A DNA stretch of 32,185 nucleotides from Candidatus Methanophagaceae archaeon GoMg1 (GCA_013180605.1 QBUL01000178.1:1-32185), one strand, 5' to 3'; positions 16,819 through 24,744 are shown, numbered from the stretch's first letter. Numbers and translations are program-made. The notes: a model not told the origin generated them from the sequence alone.

Positions 16819-16923
16819 ATGGGGATGTTTGACACCATTTACTTTGATAAAGCATATATATACGTGACTAAAATGTCAGAAGAGAATTTTAAAAAACCAC
16901 CTCTCCTTGAAGAAGACAGTTAA
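16819..16923 (+). CDS. Possible 34-residue small protein
   Basis: ATG at 16819 is preceded by aggggtgaa (about 9 nt upstream) and a TATA-like aatttaaat near 16779-16788. The product begins MGMFDTIYF and ends with an acidic tail (LLEEDS). The MGMFDTI start recalls the N-terminus of small uncharacterised prokaryotic/phage proteins that normally continue into a zinc-binding CPxCG motif, which is missing here, so this may be a truncated member. Expression signals look real, but so short an ORF could be chance. It lies alone between the NuoE operon and element D. Confidence 0.4.
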   Translation: MGMFDTIYFDKAYIYVTKMSEENFKKPPLLEEDS

Positions 16924-16971
16924 AAAATCATATAACCAACGGGAGCTGATGGAACCAATCATGAGAAAAAA

Positions 16972-17090
16972 GGAATCCCAAATCTCAAGCATCAAATTAC
17001 AAACAAATTCAAATATCTAAATTCAAAACAAACCCTGCAAAAAGACTGTTTTGAAGATTAGGATTTTGGTATTTGTAGTTTGGGATTTAT
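16972..17090. repeat. Element D: inverted repeat of aaatt/caaat words
   Basis: The left part ggaatcccaaatctcaagca and onward (runs of caaattacaaacaaattc) is mirrored by the right part ggattttggtatttgtagtt followed by tgggattt. Typical of intergenic MITE-like elements in environmental prokaryotes. Only one copy lies in the window. Together with the small ORF and the half-copy of A it fills the 16703-17344 spacer; the rest shows nothing I can name. Confidence 0.7.
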
Positions 17091-17168
17091 GACTCCGCCG
17101 AATATTGAGCAGTTACGGATTTAAGCGGTTAGGAGGAGAAAAAAGACCGAAAAGAGATAAAAAAAAAA

Positions 17169-17192
17169 CGTGTAAATCCGTGTCTCAAATGG
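17169..17192 (-). repeat. Element A, solo half-copy
   Basis: cgtgtaaatccgtgtctcaa and the following atgg are the reverse complement of the left arm of element A (atttaagacacagatttaca), without a matching second arm nearby. Likely a decayed or partial copy. Confidence 0.55.
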
Positions 17193-17344
17193 AAAGAGGT
17201 TATACTTTATATGCAATGACAAAGTCGAAAAAATGAGCAAGAAAACATATAAGATTTCTAAGATTCTTTAAAGAGAAGTTAATCAAAGTCCTCTTTATAT
17301 TACATCAAATAACAAAACAGCAATAAGTAAGGAATAATGAGAAA

Positions 17345-17710
17345 ATGAAAACTCAAACATGGCAAGGCATAGGCTCAAAATTCGCGCATATTACCCGTCT
17401 TCACCCCAGTTACGGCGCAAAAGCGCATTTTAAGACTGCACGAGTTCACCTTCCGGCTGTGCCGAGATGCAATATCCCGTGTAAGTTCTGTAAGCGAGAG
17501 ATAAACAGGTGTGAATACCGTCCTGGTGTCACAGGATATATTATATCAACAGTGAAAGAAGCGCTGGAAGTGGTCGAGTTTGCTGTCAAACAATTTGGCG
17601 AGAGCTTGAGAGTGGTGGGCATTGCAAGACCAGGCGAGCATCTTTTCAATAAACAGATGTTTAAAACGCTCAGGATAGTCAATGAGGAGTTCCCAGAACC
17701 TATTAAATGA
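17345..17710 (+). CDS. NifB-like radical SAM protein, truncated to its N-terminal part
   Basis: A 121-residue protein with the start of a NifB-type radical SAM domain: TRLHPSYGAKAHFKTARVHL (17-36), CNIPCKFC (C42, C46, C49), an extra C56, YRPGVT (58-63) and RVVGIARPGEHLFN (89-102). Known NifB proteins are about 300 residues or more; here the frame stops right after NEEFPEPIK, where the family continues into the rest of the barrel. The TGA stop overlaps the ade start (ATGA), giving a coupled pair. A TATA-like ctttatatta lies at about 17292-17302, with a weak aagga before the ATG. It keeps the cluster-binding motif but lacks most of the barrel: either a remnant recruited as leader gene of ade, or a short electron/cluster protein. 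Function is unknown. Confidence 0.75.
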   Translation: MKTQTWQGIGSKFAHITRLHPSYGAKAHFKTARVHLPAVPRCNIPCKFCKREINRCEYRPGVTGYIISTVKEALEVVEFAVKQFGESLRVVGIARPGEHLFNKQMFKTLRIVNEEFPEPIK

Positions 17711-19428
17711 AGACAATAGATTTGCTTGACGTCGCCTTAGGCATAGAAAAAGCGGAGTTAGTGATAAAAGACGCAAACTTGGTGAACGTATGCAGTGGCG
17801 AGATATACGAAACCGACATTGCAATCACCGATGGAATAGTAGCCGGATTAGGGCGATACAAAGGAAGAAACGAGATAGAAGCGAAAGGCAAATATGCCGT
17901 CCCGGGATTGATAGACGGGCATACGCACATAGAAATGTGTATGCTTTCGGTAACCGAGTTCGCAAGGGCGGTAGTGCCTCGTGGAACGACCACGGTGGTG
18001 GCAGACCACCACGAGATAGCCAATGTCTTGGGTATCGAAGGCATAAGAGCGATTTTAGATGAGGCGAAGGCAACACCGCTAAACGTGTTTTGTATGGCTC
18101 CTTCCTGCGTGCCTTCTACCGACCCCGAGATGGGACTTGAGACTTCAGGCGCAAGGATAGGGGCAGAGGAAATAAAGCAACTGCTGCAACTGGAGGAAGT
18201 TATCGGTCTGGCAGAAGTGATGAACTACGGTGGCGTGATAGCAAAAGAGGAAGAGGTATGGGATAAAATAGAGGCTGCGAAGGACTTAAAAATGCCAATA
18301 GATGGGCATGCTCCTCTACTCAGCGGTAAAGAGCTAAACGCTTATGTCTTGAGTGGTGTCGGCTCAGACCACGAGTGTGTCTCTTATGAAGAAGTGCATG
18401 AAAAGCTCAGGCTGGGTATTCGGGTGATGGTGAGAGAAGGTTCAGTGGCAAAGAACCTGAAAAATATCGCACCGAAGTTAAAATCCACAGATACCCGTAA
18501 TTGCATGCTTGTTACAGACGGTGACCGGACACCACTTGATTTACAGAAAGAGGGCTATTTAGACCATGTTTTTAGAAGAGCCATTGAAGAAGGCATAGAC
18601 CCCGTGAACGCCGTGCAGATGTGCACGATAAATCCGGCGAGATGGTTCAAACTCGACAATTTGCTGGGCTGCGTTGCACCCGGTAAAACTGCGGATATTG
18701 TGCTGTTAAATAATCTTGAGCGATTTGAAGTGGAGAAAATGGTAGTGAACGGAACGATTTTGGCGGATTTTGCTCCTCGCTCTGGGCATAACTATAAATA
18801 CCCCGAATATGGCACAACGGTAAGGATAAAGCCCGTAAAGTCAGAGGACTTTGAACTAAAGCTAAACTCAGAAGGACCAAGAAAAGCGCGAATAATCGGG
18901 TTGATAGAAGGGGAACTCCTGACTGAGGAACTTGTGGAGGAGATAAGCGGCATAGACATTGCTCGTGACATATTGAAAATTGCCGTTGTTGAGAGACATC
19001 ATTACACCGGGAATATAGGTTTGGGGTTCGTAAAAGATTTTGGGTTGAAAACCGGTGCCGTTGCTTCCTCCATTGCTCACGACTCGCATAATATTGTTGT
19101 TATAGGGACAAACGAAACAGACATGGCTTGTGCTTGCAATCGCTTGAAGGAGATTGGAGGTGGAATAGTTCTTTGCAGTGGACGTGAGGTGATGAGCGAG
19201 CTGAAACTGCCTATTGCTGGGCTAATGACCGATAAAGGACTGGCGTATGTTGTAAGAAACCAAAAAGAGCTGGAGGCGGGAATTACGGCGATGGGCTGTA
19301 AACTGCAAGCTCCTTTTAGCTCGATGTCTTTTCTCGCTTTGCCTGTGATACCCGCGCTGAGGATAACGGATATGGGATTGGTAGATGTAGATAACCGAAA
19401 GATAGTGAATGTATTCGACACCGTCTAA
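17707..19428 (+). CDS. ade: Adenine deaminase
   Basis: A 573-residue amidohydrolase that deaminates adenine to hypoxanthine in purine salvage. Seen: the complete family N-terminus (DLLDVALGIEKAELVIKDA), metal ligands in GLIDGHTHIEM (H72, H74), VADHHEIANVLG near 97-108, DGHAPLLSG near 198, GSDHEC near 218, and VTDGDRTPLD near 272. The C-terminal domain characteristic of adenine deaminases (GAVASSIAHDSHNIVVIG near 450) is intact. The start overlaps the stop of the truncated NifB-like gene by ATGA, so translation is probably coupled. Element C follows the stop. Confidence 0.96.
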   Translation: MKTIDLLDVALGIEKAELVIKDANLVNVCSGEIYETDIAITDGIVAGLGRYKGRNEIEAKGKYAVPGLIDGHTHIEMCMLSVTEFARAVVPRGTTTVVADHHEIANVLGIEGIRAILDEAKATPLNVFCMAPSCVPSTDPEMGLETSGARIGAEEIKQLLQLEEVIGLAEVMNYGGVIAKEEEVWDKIEAAKDLKMPIDGHAPLLSGKELNAYVLSGVGSDHECVSYEEVHEKLRLGIRVMVREGSVAKNLKNIAPKLKSTDTRNCMLVTDGDRTPLDLQKEGYLDHVFRRAIEEGIDPVNAVQMCTINPARWFKLDNLLGCVAPGKTADIVLLNNLERFEVEKMVVNGTILADFAPRSGHNYKYPEYGTTVRIKPVKSEDFELKLNSEGPRKARIIGLIEGELLTEELVEEISGIDIARDILKIAVVERHHYTGNIGLGFVKDFGLKTGAVASSIAHDSHNIVVIGTNETDMACACNRLKEIGGGIVLCSGREVMSELKLPIAGLMTDKGLAYVVRNQKELEAGITAMGCKLQAPFSSMSFLALPVIPALRITDMGLVDVDNRKIVNVFDTV

Positions 19429-19439
19429 AAATCAAGTTA

Positions 19440-19710
19440 AAAGTGATTTATCACCGCGGAGAGCGCCGAGTACGCAGCGTTTTAAGACTGTTTCAATCAT
19501 TGCTCGGGTTTTCTGGTTGTATATAATGTATAACTACCTTCTATTTAAGACACTGATTTACACTGATTTACGCAGATTTATTTTAGTTTAACTGTGTTTG
19601 TTGATTCTTATCACCTGTGTTAATCTGCGTTAATCTGTGTCTATAATTTATTTTTTCTTGTTGTTTTGTCTTTGCGTTCTCCGTGTGCTCTGCAGTGAAA
19701 TTTAAGAATT
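19440..19710. repeat. Element C, copy 2, interrupted by element A
   Basis: The left part 19440-19500 (agtgatttatcaccgcggag onward, gtttcaatcattgct) and the right part 19667-19710 (gcgttctccgtgtgctctgc) correspond in inverse orientation to the single element at 12475-12590. Between them lies a full element A. The 19429-19737 spacer holds only these repeats. Confidence 0.8.
19542..19656. repeat. Element A, copy 3, nested in element C
   Basis: tatttaagacactgatttac onward to tgtgtctataatttattttt. Same boundaries as the copies at 8647 and 11476. Its location inside element C indicates A moved, or was copied, after C was in place. Confidence 0.85.
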
Positions 19711-19737
19711 TAGCAATTTCACTATAAAATTCGACAG

Positions 19738-20169
19738 TGCCGGTCCGTCTTCCTGCTTAATTTGGGCGTTTATCCCTTGCACGTAGCTCCGAGAAGCCCG
19801 TGGAACAACGGACAGATGGAAGGATTTAACAGCGTATTTTCAAAGAAATTCCGGAATAAACTGCAATTCCGCGATGAACAGGAAATAGACGTCAAGATCA
19901 AGGATTTTAATGTCGCTTATGAAAAATATTCGCGTTTAGTTTCAAATAATCTGGAACTCAAGGAGAAGGACATTAAGCATATAGATGATTTTAAGGACAT
20001 GATTCTTGAAAATAAGTGTGTCGAACATTTCATGGCGGACAAAATCTATTTTTTGCGGATTGTGAGGCGAAAGAACGATAAAGGCAGCGGAAAAGAATAT
20101 GGATTCATTGACATTCTGAAACACGAGATACGGTTGCCAAAAGACCTGATCAACTTATTCGTATTTTAG
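19738..20169 (+). pseudogene. Transposase (DDE integrase-core) C-terminal remnant
   Basis: The open frame from about 19738 reads VFLLNLGVYPLHVAPRSP then WNNGQMEGFNSVFSKKF, the last part of a DDE integrase core: SPWNNGQMEGF carries the final acidic residue. The first two acidic residues and the N-terminus are missing, and there is no ATG start (the apparent start is TTG at 19762). The 5' edge abuts element C. The end overlaps the last 20 nt of the convergent exported-protein gene. This is a dead insertion-sequence fragment. Confidence 0.8.
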
Positions 20170-21301
20170 GATTTATGATTTTCCACATTTTATTGAGCAT
20201 GTCGTAGACAAGCCCGAAACCAGGAGTTCCTGGCTTTTCCGCACCCTCTTCTGGTTCTAGAACGGTAAAAGGCAAATCCTTTGTGGCAAGCGCCTCTTCA
20301 CCAAGCGATACATTCACGGATGCGAGGTAATAGCCCGATTCCCTTCCTGTTGTATTCCAGAGCACGGTAATCATATCTATTTTATTTGGCTTTATGCCCG
20401 TTTCATCATGCACGAACGTATCAACGAGCTTGCCATTCTTTGTTATACGAATTGCTATTGTTGGCTTTGCAACGACATTACCTTCATTCTGAAATTCAAC
20501 CTTTATCCTTAGCGGAAAGCCAATCTCGGTATCAGCGGCTGTAATAGATTTCACGGTTCCCTTTAAGATATGTGTGCCGGTCACCTGAATAGTTGCAATC
20601 ACTGGGACTCGCACCATTGTATGTACCCCTGCTTCCCCACCCACTGTTGTTTCAGGTGGGGTACTCTTTACGTATACTGTTGAATTGTATACCCCACTGG
20701 GTGCATCGTCAGCGATTTTGATTTTCAGTAGTATTCTTTGTTCAGAATGCCACTTATATATCTTTGTGCTGCCGTTCTTCTCTTTAACCCGTAGATCAAG
20801 GGTTATACCATCGCTGATATTTAGGGTCGCTTTTTCATTCAGCTCAGCGAGCATTATTGTGGCCGAATTTCCATCCTTTAAGATGCGGATGGTTTTGCCA
20901 TCATCGGATTTGAGTATTTCTGCACTCCTCGCCAAGCCAATTTTGAGATCATCCCAGAGGAACCTTAGGAGTCTCTCGCTATCGTTTCCAGGGACCTTGT
21001 CCCAGCTAAACAAATACAGCCCTTTTATATGTATAGAGGTAATAGGCGTTAAGGGGTCTTCTGCTCGGTAAAACGTTATCCACTCACTTCCTTGTCCGGT
21101 TGCATTGAGTTCATAGTCACCATCTTCATCCGCGGTGTTGAATACCGTTATGATGCGTTCATATTCCCCTCCTCTCAGTGCACCAGATACCGTAAAATTA
21201 GGAGGCGATACACCAACTCCCGCAGCCTGAACGGTACTACATGCTACAACCAACATCAATCCGATTAATAGTAAACATGTGAGAGGTCCTTCTTTTCTCA
21301 T
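20150..21301 (-). CDS. Exported beta-rich protein with PGF motif but no C-terminal anchor
   Basis: A 383-residue protein with a signal peptide (RKEGPLTCLLLIGLMLVVAC, then STVQA-A cleavage near residue 26), several N-glycosylation-type N-x-S/T sites, and a CARDB-like C-terminal beta domain (about 245-345, with FQNEGNVVAKPTIAIRI). Residues 348-362 read EPEEGAEKPGTPGF: a Glu/Pro-rich linker plus PGF, as in archaeosortase substrates. The expected transmembrane helix and basic tail are replaced by GLVYDMLNKMWKIINPKIRI. The replaced end lies next to and overlaps the transposase remnant (19738-20169), so anchor loss by insertion/deletion is likely. Last gene of a four-gene minus-strand cluster. Surface location is expected; the ligand is unknown. 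Confidence 0.75.
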   Translation of the reverse strand: MRKEGPLTCLLLIGLMLVVACSTVQAAGVGVSPPNFTVSGALRGGEYERIITVFNTADEDGDYELNATGQGSEWITFYRAEDPLTPITSIHIKGLYLFSWDKVPGNDSERLLRFLWDDLKIGLARSAEILKSDDGKTIRILKDGNSATIMLAELNEKATLNISDGITLDLRVKEKNGSTKIYKWHSEQRILLKIKIADDAPSGVYNSTVYVKSTPPETTVGGEAGVHTMVRVPVIATIQVTGTHILKGTVKSITAADTEIGFPLRIKVEFQNEGNVVAKPTIAIRITKNGKLVDTFVHDETGIKPNKIDMITVLWNTTGRESGYYLASVNVSLGEEALATKDLPFTVLEPEEGAEKPGTPGFGLVYDMLNKMWKIINPKIRIS

Positions 21302-21341
21302 TTTTTCTTTTCTTATCTTACCCTATTTCTCTTTTAATCAC

Positions 21342-22148
21342 CTATACTTCCCTTAAAAATACGGGTGTTGGTGTGAACGTTGCCGTTCCTGTGTATGTTC
21401 CTAGCAGTGTTCCGTATGGTACGCTTAGTGTAAATTCGGCATCAACTGAGTCGCCACACGCTATGGTAGTTGAGTTATCCCACGAGGTTTCTATGTTATC
21501 ATCGGCGATAGTATGTAAACCTGATGTCATATCTGACCAGGTGATTCCGTCATTGTCCTCTGGATTGTCGTACCCAGGTGAAAGCTGATCAACGAACTCT
21601 ATCTCGACATTGCCTGTGCATGTTACGGTCGTCGAAGCAGTGCTTGACTCGCCAGGAGCTACTCTTCCGAACTTCATGTCTGTTGCCCTGATGGCAACGG
21701 TCGCCTCAACATTGAACTCGGTGGAGCCAGTATCTTCGCTACCATATCTGTCTGTTGCTGCGACCTCCAGCGTGTAACCACCCCGAGGTGTACAGCAGGG
21801 TAGGTCAATGGTGGCAGTGTACGTAACTTGAACGTCCCCTTCATTCTCTGGCGTCATCACTATCGGCATACTAACCCCGGTTATAGCTGGAGAAATAGTG
21901 GTTATCTCAACGCTCTCTATCTGATTTATGCTGTTTGAATGGAACACAGTTGCTGTAACAGTGATCTGCGTAGTAGCCGGACATGGGTATATCATTACCG
22001 AATCTGGGTGTACAGACACCGACATTACTTCTGGAGGAGCAACAACAGTAACTGTATAACTTATATTCTCTGCATGAACCGCAGTTCCAATAAATGGAAA
22101 AAGAAGCATAAAGATTAAGATAACTGTGATGCCATTACACCTTTTCAT
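21342..22148 (-). CDS. Exported beta-sandwich protein
   Basis: 268 residues with a signal peptide (MKRCNGITVILIFMLLFPFI, cleavage near TAVHA-EN). Two Ig-like halves: one with PCPATTQITVTATV and ATIDLPCCTPRGGYTLEVAA, the other at about 150-262 beginning ATVAIRATDMKFGRVAPGES. The second half resembles the first gene of the cluster (TVTANDLTFGTIQKGAAS), suggesting a shared repeated domain. No transmembrane anchor is at the end, so it is secreted or held by partners. It overlaps the upstream PGF-CTERM gene by 14 nt, implying co-translation. No function is recognised. Confidence 0.75.
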   Translation of the reverse strand: MKRCNGITVILIFMLLFPFIGTAVHAENISYTVTVVAPPEVMSVSVHPDSVMIYPCPATTQITVTATVFHSNSINQIESVEITTISPAITGVSMPIVMTPENEGDVQVTYTATIDLPCCTPRGGYTLEVAATDRYGSEDTGSTEFNVEATVAIRATDMKFGRVAPGESSTASTTVTCTGNVEIEFVDQLSPGYDNPEDNDGITWSDMTSGLHTIADDNIETSWDNSTTIACGDSVDAEFTLSVPYGTLLGTYTGTATFTPTPVFLREV

Positions 22149-23001
22149 TTCTCCCTTTTCCTCTTTTCCTGTTACCCAAGAACAAAATTGCTACTATGAT
22201 GATCATGGCTATTATCGTGGTGAGTGACGTGAAGCCCGGGATAATTGATCCAGAAGCTATCGTTATCTCCACAGGCTCAGATTTAGAGACTTTTTTTCCG
22301 CTTGTTACCTGTGCGATAGCGGTGTATTTTCCTTCTTCAAATCCAGAAGTATCCCAGAACAAATCAATTGATTTCTCTTCCCCTATGTTTAATTCTGCCG
22401 GTAGACCTCTTACCGATTTAACCTCTTTATCTACTTGGTATATCGTTACATTTGAATCCGCGGTGGTGAATACATTACCATCGTTTTTTATAGAAAGAAC
22501 GAAATGCACAATCTCGTTGAGTTTGACATTATGAGGAGCAATGAAATCGGTTATCACCGCGGATATCTTAGCGCCCGGCTTTATGACATTCACGGATGTG
22601 TTAGCCTTCAGTGAGATCGTGTATCCAACGGTTGTGCCCTCGCCTTCTCCTCCGGTACCCGGGACTGCCTTTTTACCTGCCGCTTTTATCCAGCCGATAT
22701 GTTCACCAAGCTTTGCATTCTCAGGAACGCTGAGCGTTACAGTCACACCCTTTTCTGCTCCGGCAGGCAAATCAAATTCTCCTGGCGAGAAAGAAATCCA
22801 ATCTGCTATCTCCCCTCCTTTCTCCATCACGAAATGATTATCGAAATCCCCTTCTGAAGATCCAACAGAAACGGTAATATTATGGGAGTCTCCAAGCTCT
22901 ACGCTGCCAAAATTCGCGCCACTTATTCCAAATGCACTCACCGTGCTGGTGCATGCGATACACATCACAAACAAGCAAATCGCAAATGTTTTTCCTTGCA
23001 T
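22135..23001 (-). CDS. PGF-CTERM-type surface protein
   Basis: 288 residues: signal peptide (MQGKTFAICLFVMCIACTST, cleavage near VSA), an NEW3/CARDB-like beta region (DFDLPAGAEKGVTVTLSVP-type strands; IKNDGNVFTTADSNVTIY near 190-207), and a C-terminal tripartite sorting signal: IIPGF (253-257), a hydrophobic helix (TSLTTIIAMIIIVAILFLG), then RKRGKGR. This is the archaeosortase A (PGF-CTERM) arrangement, predicting removal of the tail and lipid attachment to the cell surface. It is the only member of the cluster with the full signal. Element C copy 3 lies upstream. Confidence 0.82.
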   Translation of the reverse strand: MQGKTFAICLFVMCIACTSTVSAFGISGANFGSVELGDSHNITVSVGSSEGDFDNHFVMEKGGEIADWISFSPGEFDLPAGAEKGVTVTLSVPENAKLGEHIGWIKAAGKKAVPGTGGEGEGTTVGYTISLKANTSVNVIKPGAKISAVITDFIAPHNVKLNEIVHFVLSIKNDGNVFTTADSNVTIYQVDKEVKSVRGLPAELNIGEEKSIDLFWDTSGFEEGKYTAIAQVTSGKKVSKSEPVEITIASGSIIPGFTSLTTIIAMIIIVAILFLGNRKRGKGRNEKV

Positions 23002-23080
23002 ATTTTTACCTCATATTCCTATACTTATTGACTATATAACTGTTTTGCTTTTGAAAAAATGAAAAAAAATGTACTTATTT

Positions 23081-23154
23081 ACCGCGGAGCCCGCAGAGAA
23101 CACAGAGAGTCAGGAATATCATTTGCTTCATCTCTTCGCGTTCCCGGCGGTAAA
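23081..23154. repeat. Element C, copy 3 (short)
   Basis: accgcggagcccgcagagaa followed by cacagagag, and ctcttcgcgttcccggcggt followed by aaac form an imperfect hairpin. A shorter relative of the copies at 12475 and 19440. It lies between the small exported-protein gene and the PGF-CTERM gene and could attenuate transcription between them. Confidence 0.65.
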
Positions 23155-23185
23155 CAAATACAAAAGATTTTGTTTGGCTTTTGGC

Positions 23186-23701
23186 TTACGCTGCTGTGAA
23201 TATCAGCTCGACTGTTCCTGAATAATCAGCTGCTGGTATTGACTCTACGTTTGGCACAGTTAGCTTTGCGTTATACTTTACAGTTTTATATTTTCCTATA
23301 TTATTGTTAGCGCCTAAAGTCTTTGCTGAACCATCATTGTTTAGCGCTACCAAGTGTTTGCCTATCTCGAAGTTGCTCGCTGGTATTACATTTACATCAT
23401 CTCCATTGGTTAAACCAAAGTCACCACCACCACTCTTTTGGGTAGTGAATTTTGCTTCTACCGTAGCCTTTTTATCACCCGCGTTTGTTATAGTTAGTGA
23501 GTCAGTGATAGTGCTAGCTGCGCCTTTTTGTATGGTTCCAAAAGTTAGGTCGTTCGCAGTAACAGTTATATCCATACCGTACGCGCTAACGGTTGCCGTA
23601 TATACCTCCGTATCAGCACCAACCATAGGAACTGCGCACGCTGCGATTATTGAAATCATCACCGCCGCCAATCCAATTGCTATTCCTTTTTTTGTGTTCA
23701 T
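23186..23701 (-). CDS. Small exported protein, first gene of the surface cluster
   Basis: 171 residues from the ATG at 23701. The frame is open further upstream, but I chose this Met because aggaggtgaa sits 10 nt before it and it begins a clean signal peptide (MNTKKGIAIGLAAVMISIIA, cleavage near MVGA-DT). The mature part is about 140 residues, beta-rich, Gly/Asn/Thr-rich and cysteine-free, with TVTANDLTFGTIQKGAAST and AADYSGTVELIFTAA at the end. The LTFGTIQKG block resembles the second half of the protein at 21342-22148. It could be a secreted fibre or matrix subunit, but I do not recognise the family. Confidence 0.78.
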   Translation of the reverse strand: MNTKKGIAIGLAAVMISIIAACAVPMVGADTEVYTATVSAYGMDITVTANDLTFGTIQKGAASTITDSLTITNAGDKKATVEAKFTTQKSGGGDFGLTNGDDVNVIPASNFEIGKHLVALNNDGSAKTLGANNNIGKYKTVKYNAKLTVPNVESIPAADYSGTVELIFTAA

Positions 23702-23710
23702 TTTTTTTAT

Positions 23711-23720
23711 TTCACCTCCT
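23711..23720 (-). promoter_or_regulatory. Strong ribosome-binding site deciding the start at 23701
   Basis: Reverse complement of ttcacctcct gives aggaggtgaa, one of the best Shine-Dalgarno matches in the window, flanked by A-runs. It marks a highly translated gene and rules out the longer reading from 23842. Confidence 0.8.
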
Positions 23721-23838
23721 TTTTTTTTTTTGATATTTGTATCGTGCCTCTCCTCAGCGCGATCTCTTCTTCTGTATTTAGCCCCTTCGTGGATTTGCAC
23801 CACGGAAACGGGCATCTTTTTCCACCCTAATCTTTGGT

Positions 23839-24153
23839 TCATCGTAGCATCGCCTCCACTCCCTTTAATCTCTTCATCAAATCTTCTCCGCCCTCTGTAA
23901 GTTTGTAGCTCGTTCCTCCAACTGGGTCCTCAATTTTTTCTATAAAACCACGCTCCAGGAGGTAGCCAAAATGTCTTTGAAAGTTTCTCCAATCCAAATA
24001 CGCCTTTTGCATAATGCGTGTCTTTTTTGCCCCACTTCCCGTCCTACTTCCCTCTCCTGATGTTACCTTCAGTATATCCAGAATAACCTCCCATCTGCTT
24101 CTTGGATTTATTCTCCTCCTTTCCCCCTTTTCCATCCGCTTATCTTCCCACAT
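23839..24153 (-). CDS. Winged-helix regulator (HTH_45/ArnR1-like), copy 1
   Basis: Up to 104 residues. The conserved part SRWEVILDILKVTSGEGS to LTEGGEDLMKRL is a compact archaeal winged helix (recognition region AYLDWRNFQRHFGYLLERGF, wing FIEKIEDPVGGTSYKLTEGG). It is nearly identical to the protein at 28738-29010. The start is uncertain: ATG at 24153 or 24135. The ATG used in copy 2 is ATA here, and the copy-2 Shine-Dalgarno region is shortened, so expression may be altered. It is followed by the surface-protein cluster in the same direction and is divergent from the PAS pseudogene. Likely a transcription regulator of the adjacent genes; the target is inferred from position only. Confidence 0.82.
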   Translation of the reverse strand: MWEDKRMEKGERRRINPRSRWEVILDILKVTSGEGSRTGSGAKKTRIMQKAYLDWRNFQRHFGYLLERGFIEKIEDPVGGTSYKLTEGGEDLMKRLKGVEAMLR

Positions 24154-24370
24154 ATTGCACCCCTGTATTGCTACTATATATGGTTACCATATATGGAGAA
24201 CACTATATAAGCTTTTCGGAAACTATGCATTTCTCGGTATTTTTGAATATGTACAAAAGCGGATATGTCGTGCTATAAGCCTCGCAGTCCCTTCCATCCG
24301 TTACCCAAATAGGTAACCATAAACCGCAACCTTTATATACCCCCTCTACACATATTTTTATCCACAAAAA
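24154..24370. promoter_or_regulatory. Divergent control region, copy 1, with two palindromes
   Basis: Palindrome P1 ATATATGG-TTA-CCATATAT (24176-24194) overlaps a minus-strand TATA-like sequence before the winged-helix gene. Palindrome P2 GTTACC-CAAATA-GGTAAC (24300-24317) lies 14 nt before the plus-strand TATA box tttatata (24332-24339), which is about 32 nt from the ATG at 24371. Both contain GTTACC/GGTAAC halves. The same arrangement, with identical 124-nt spacing, exists at 29071 and 29195. Inference: operator sites of the winged-helix protein, with P1 for autoregulation. Confidence 0.55.
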
Positions 24371-24744
24371 ATGGACTCAGAAGAGGAAGCATTCGATAAA
24401 ATAACCCATTTAGAAAGGCATACATTATCTAAATACTTGAGTCGCTTAATTCGGTTCTTATGGCCGACACGGAAGGTAAACTAACGTATGTGAATCCCGC
24501 ATTCTTGAAGATGTGGGGTTATGACAGGGAGAAGGAAGTTTTAGGACGATTTTGCACCGAGTTCTGGAAACAAATGGATGAAACCGGTGCTGAAGATATT
24601 CTAATTGCGGTGCAGGAGAAAGGGGATTGGGAGGGGGAGTTAATAGGAGTGAGAAAAGACGGTTCGGAATTCAAACTCCGATTATCGGCTTCCCTGATAA
24701 TAGGTAAAAAGGGACCACTTCAATTTGTAGCTGCTGCTTGTTGA
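24371..24744 (+). pseudogene. HTH-PAS-GAF-PAS gene, copy 1, reduced by internal deletions
   Basis: Aligns with 29266-30765. The first 33 nt match; a 57-nt deletion lies between copies of aaaataa. About 1.05 kb is then missing (ctt joined to aattcgg), which shifts the frame to a stop after about 38 codons. The remaining part (24450-24744) is the second PAS domain (MADTEGKLTYVNPAFLKMWG onward), followed by a third deletion joining gctgctgct to the receiver gene. Not functional as a regulator, though a PAS-only product from 24460 is conceivable. Confidence 0.9.

Noticed and set aside
24460-24744. A free-standing PAS protein gene
   Set aside because: It is the tail of a deleted duplicate of 29266-30765, lacks its own promoter or ribosome-binding site, and ends at a deletion junction.
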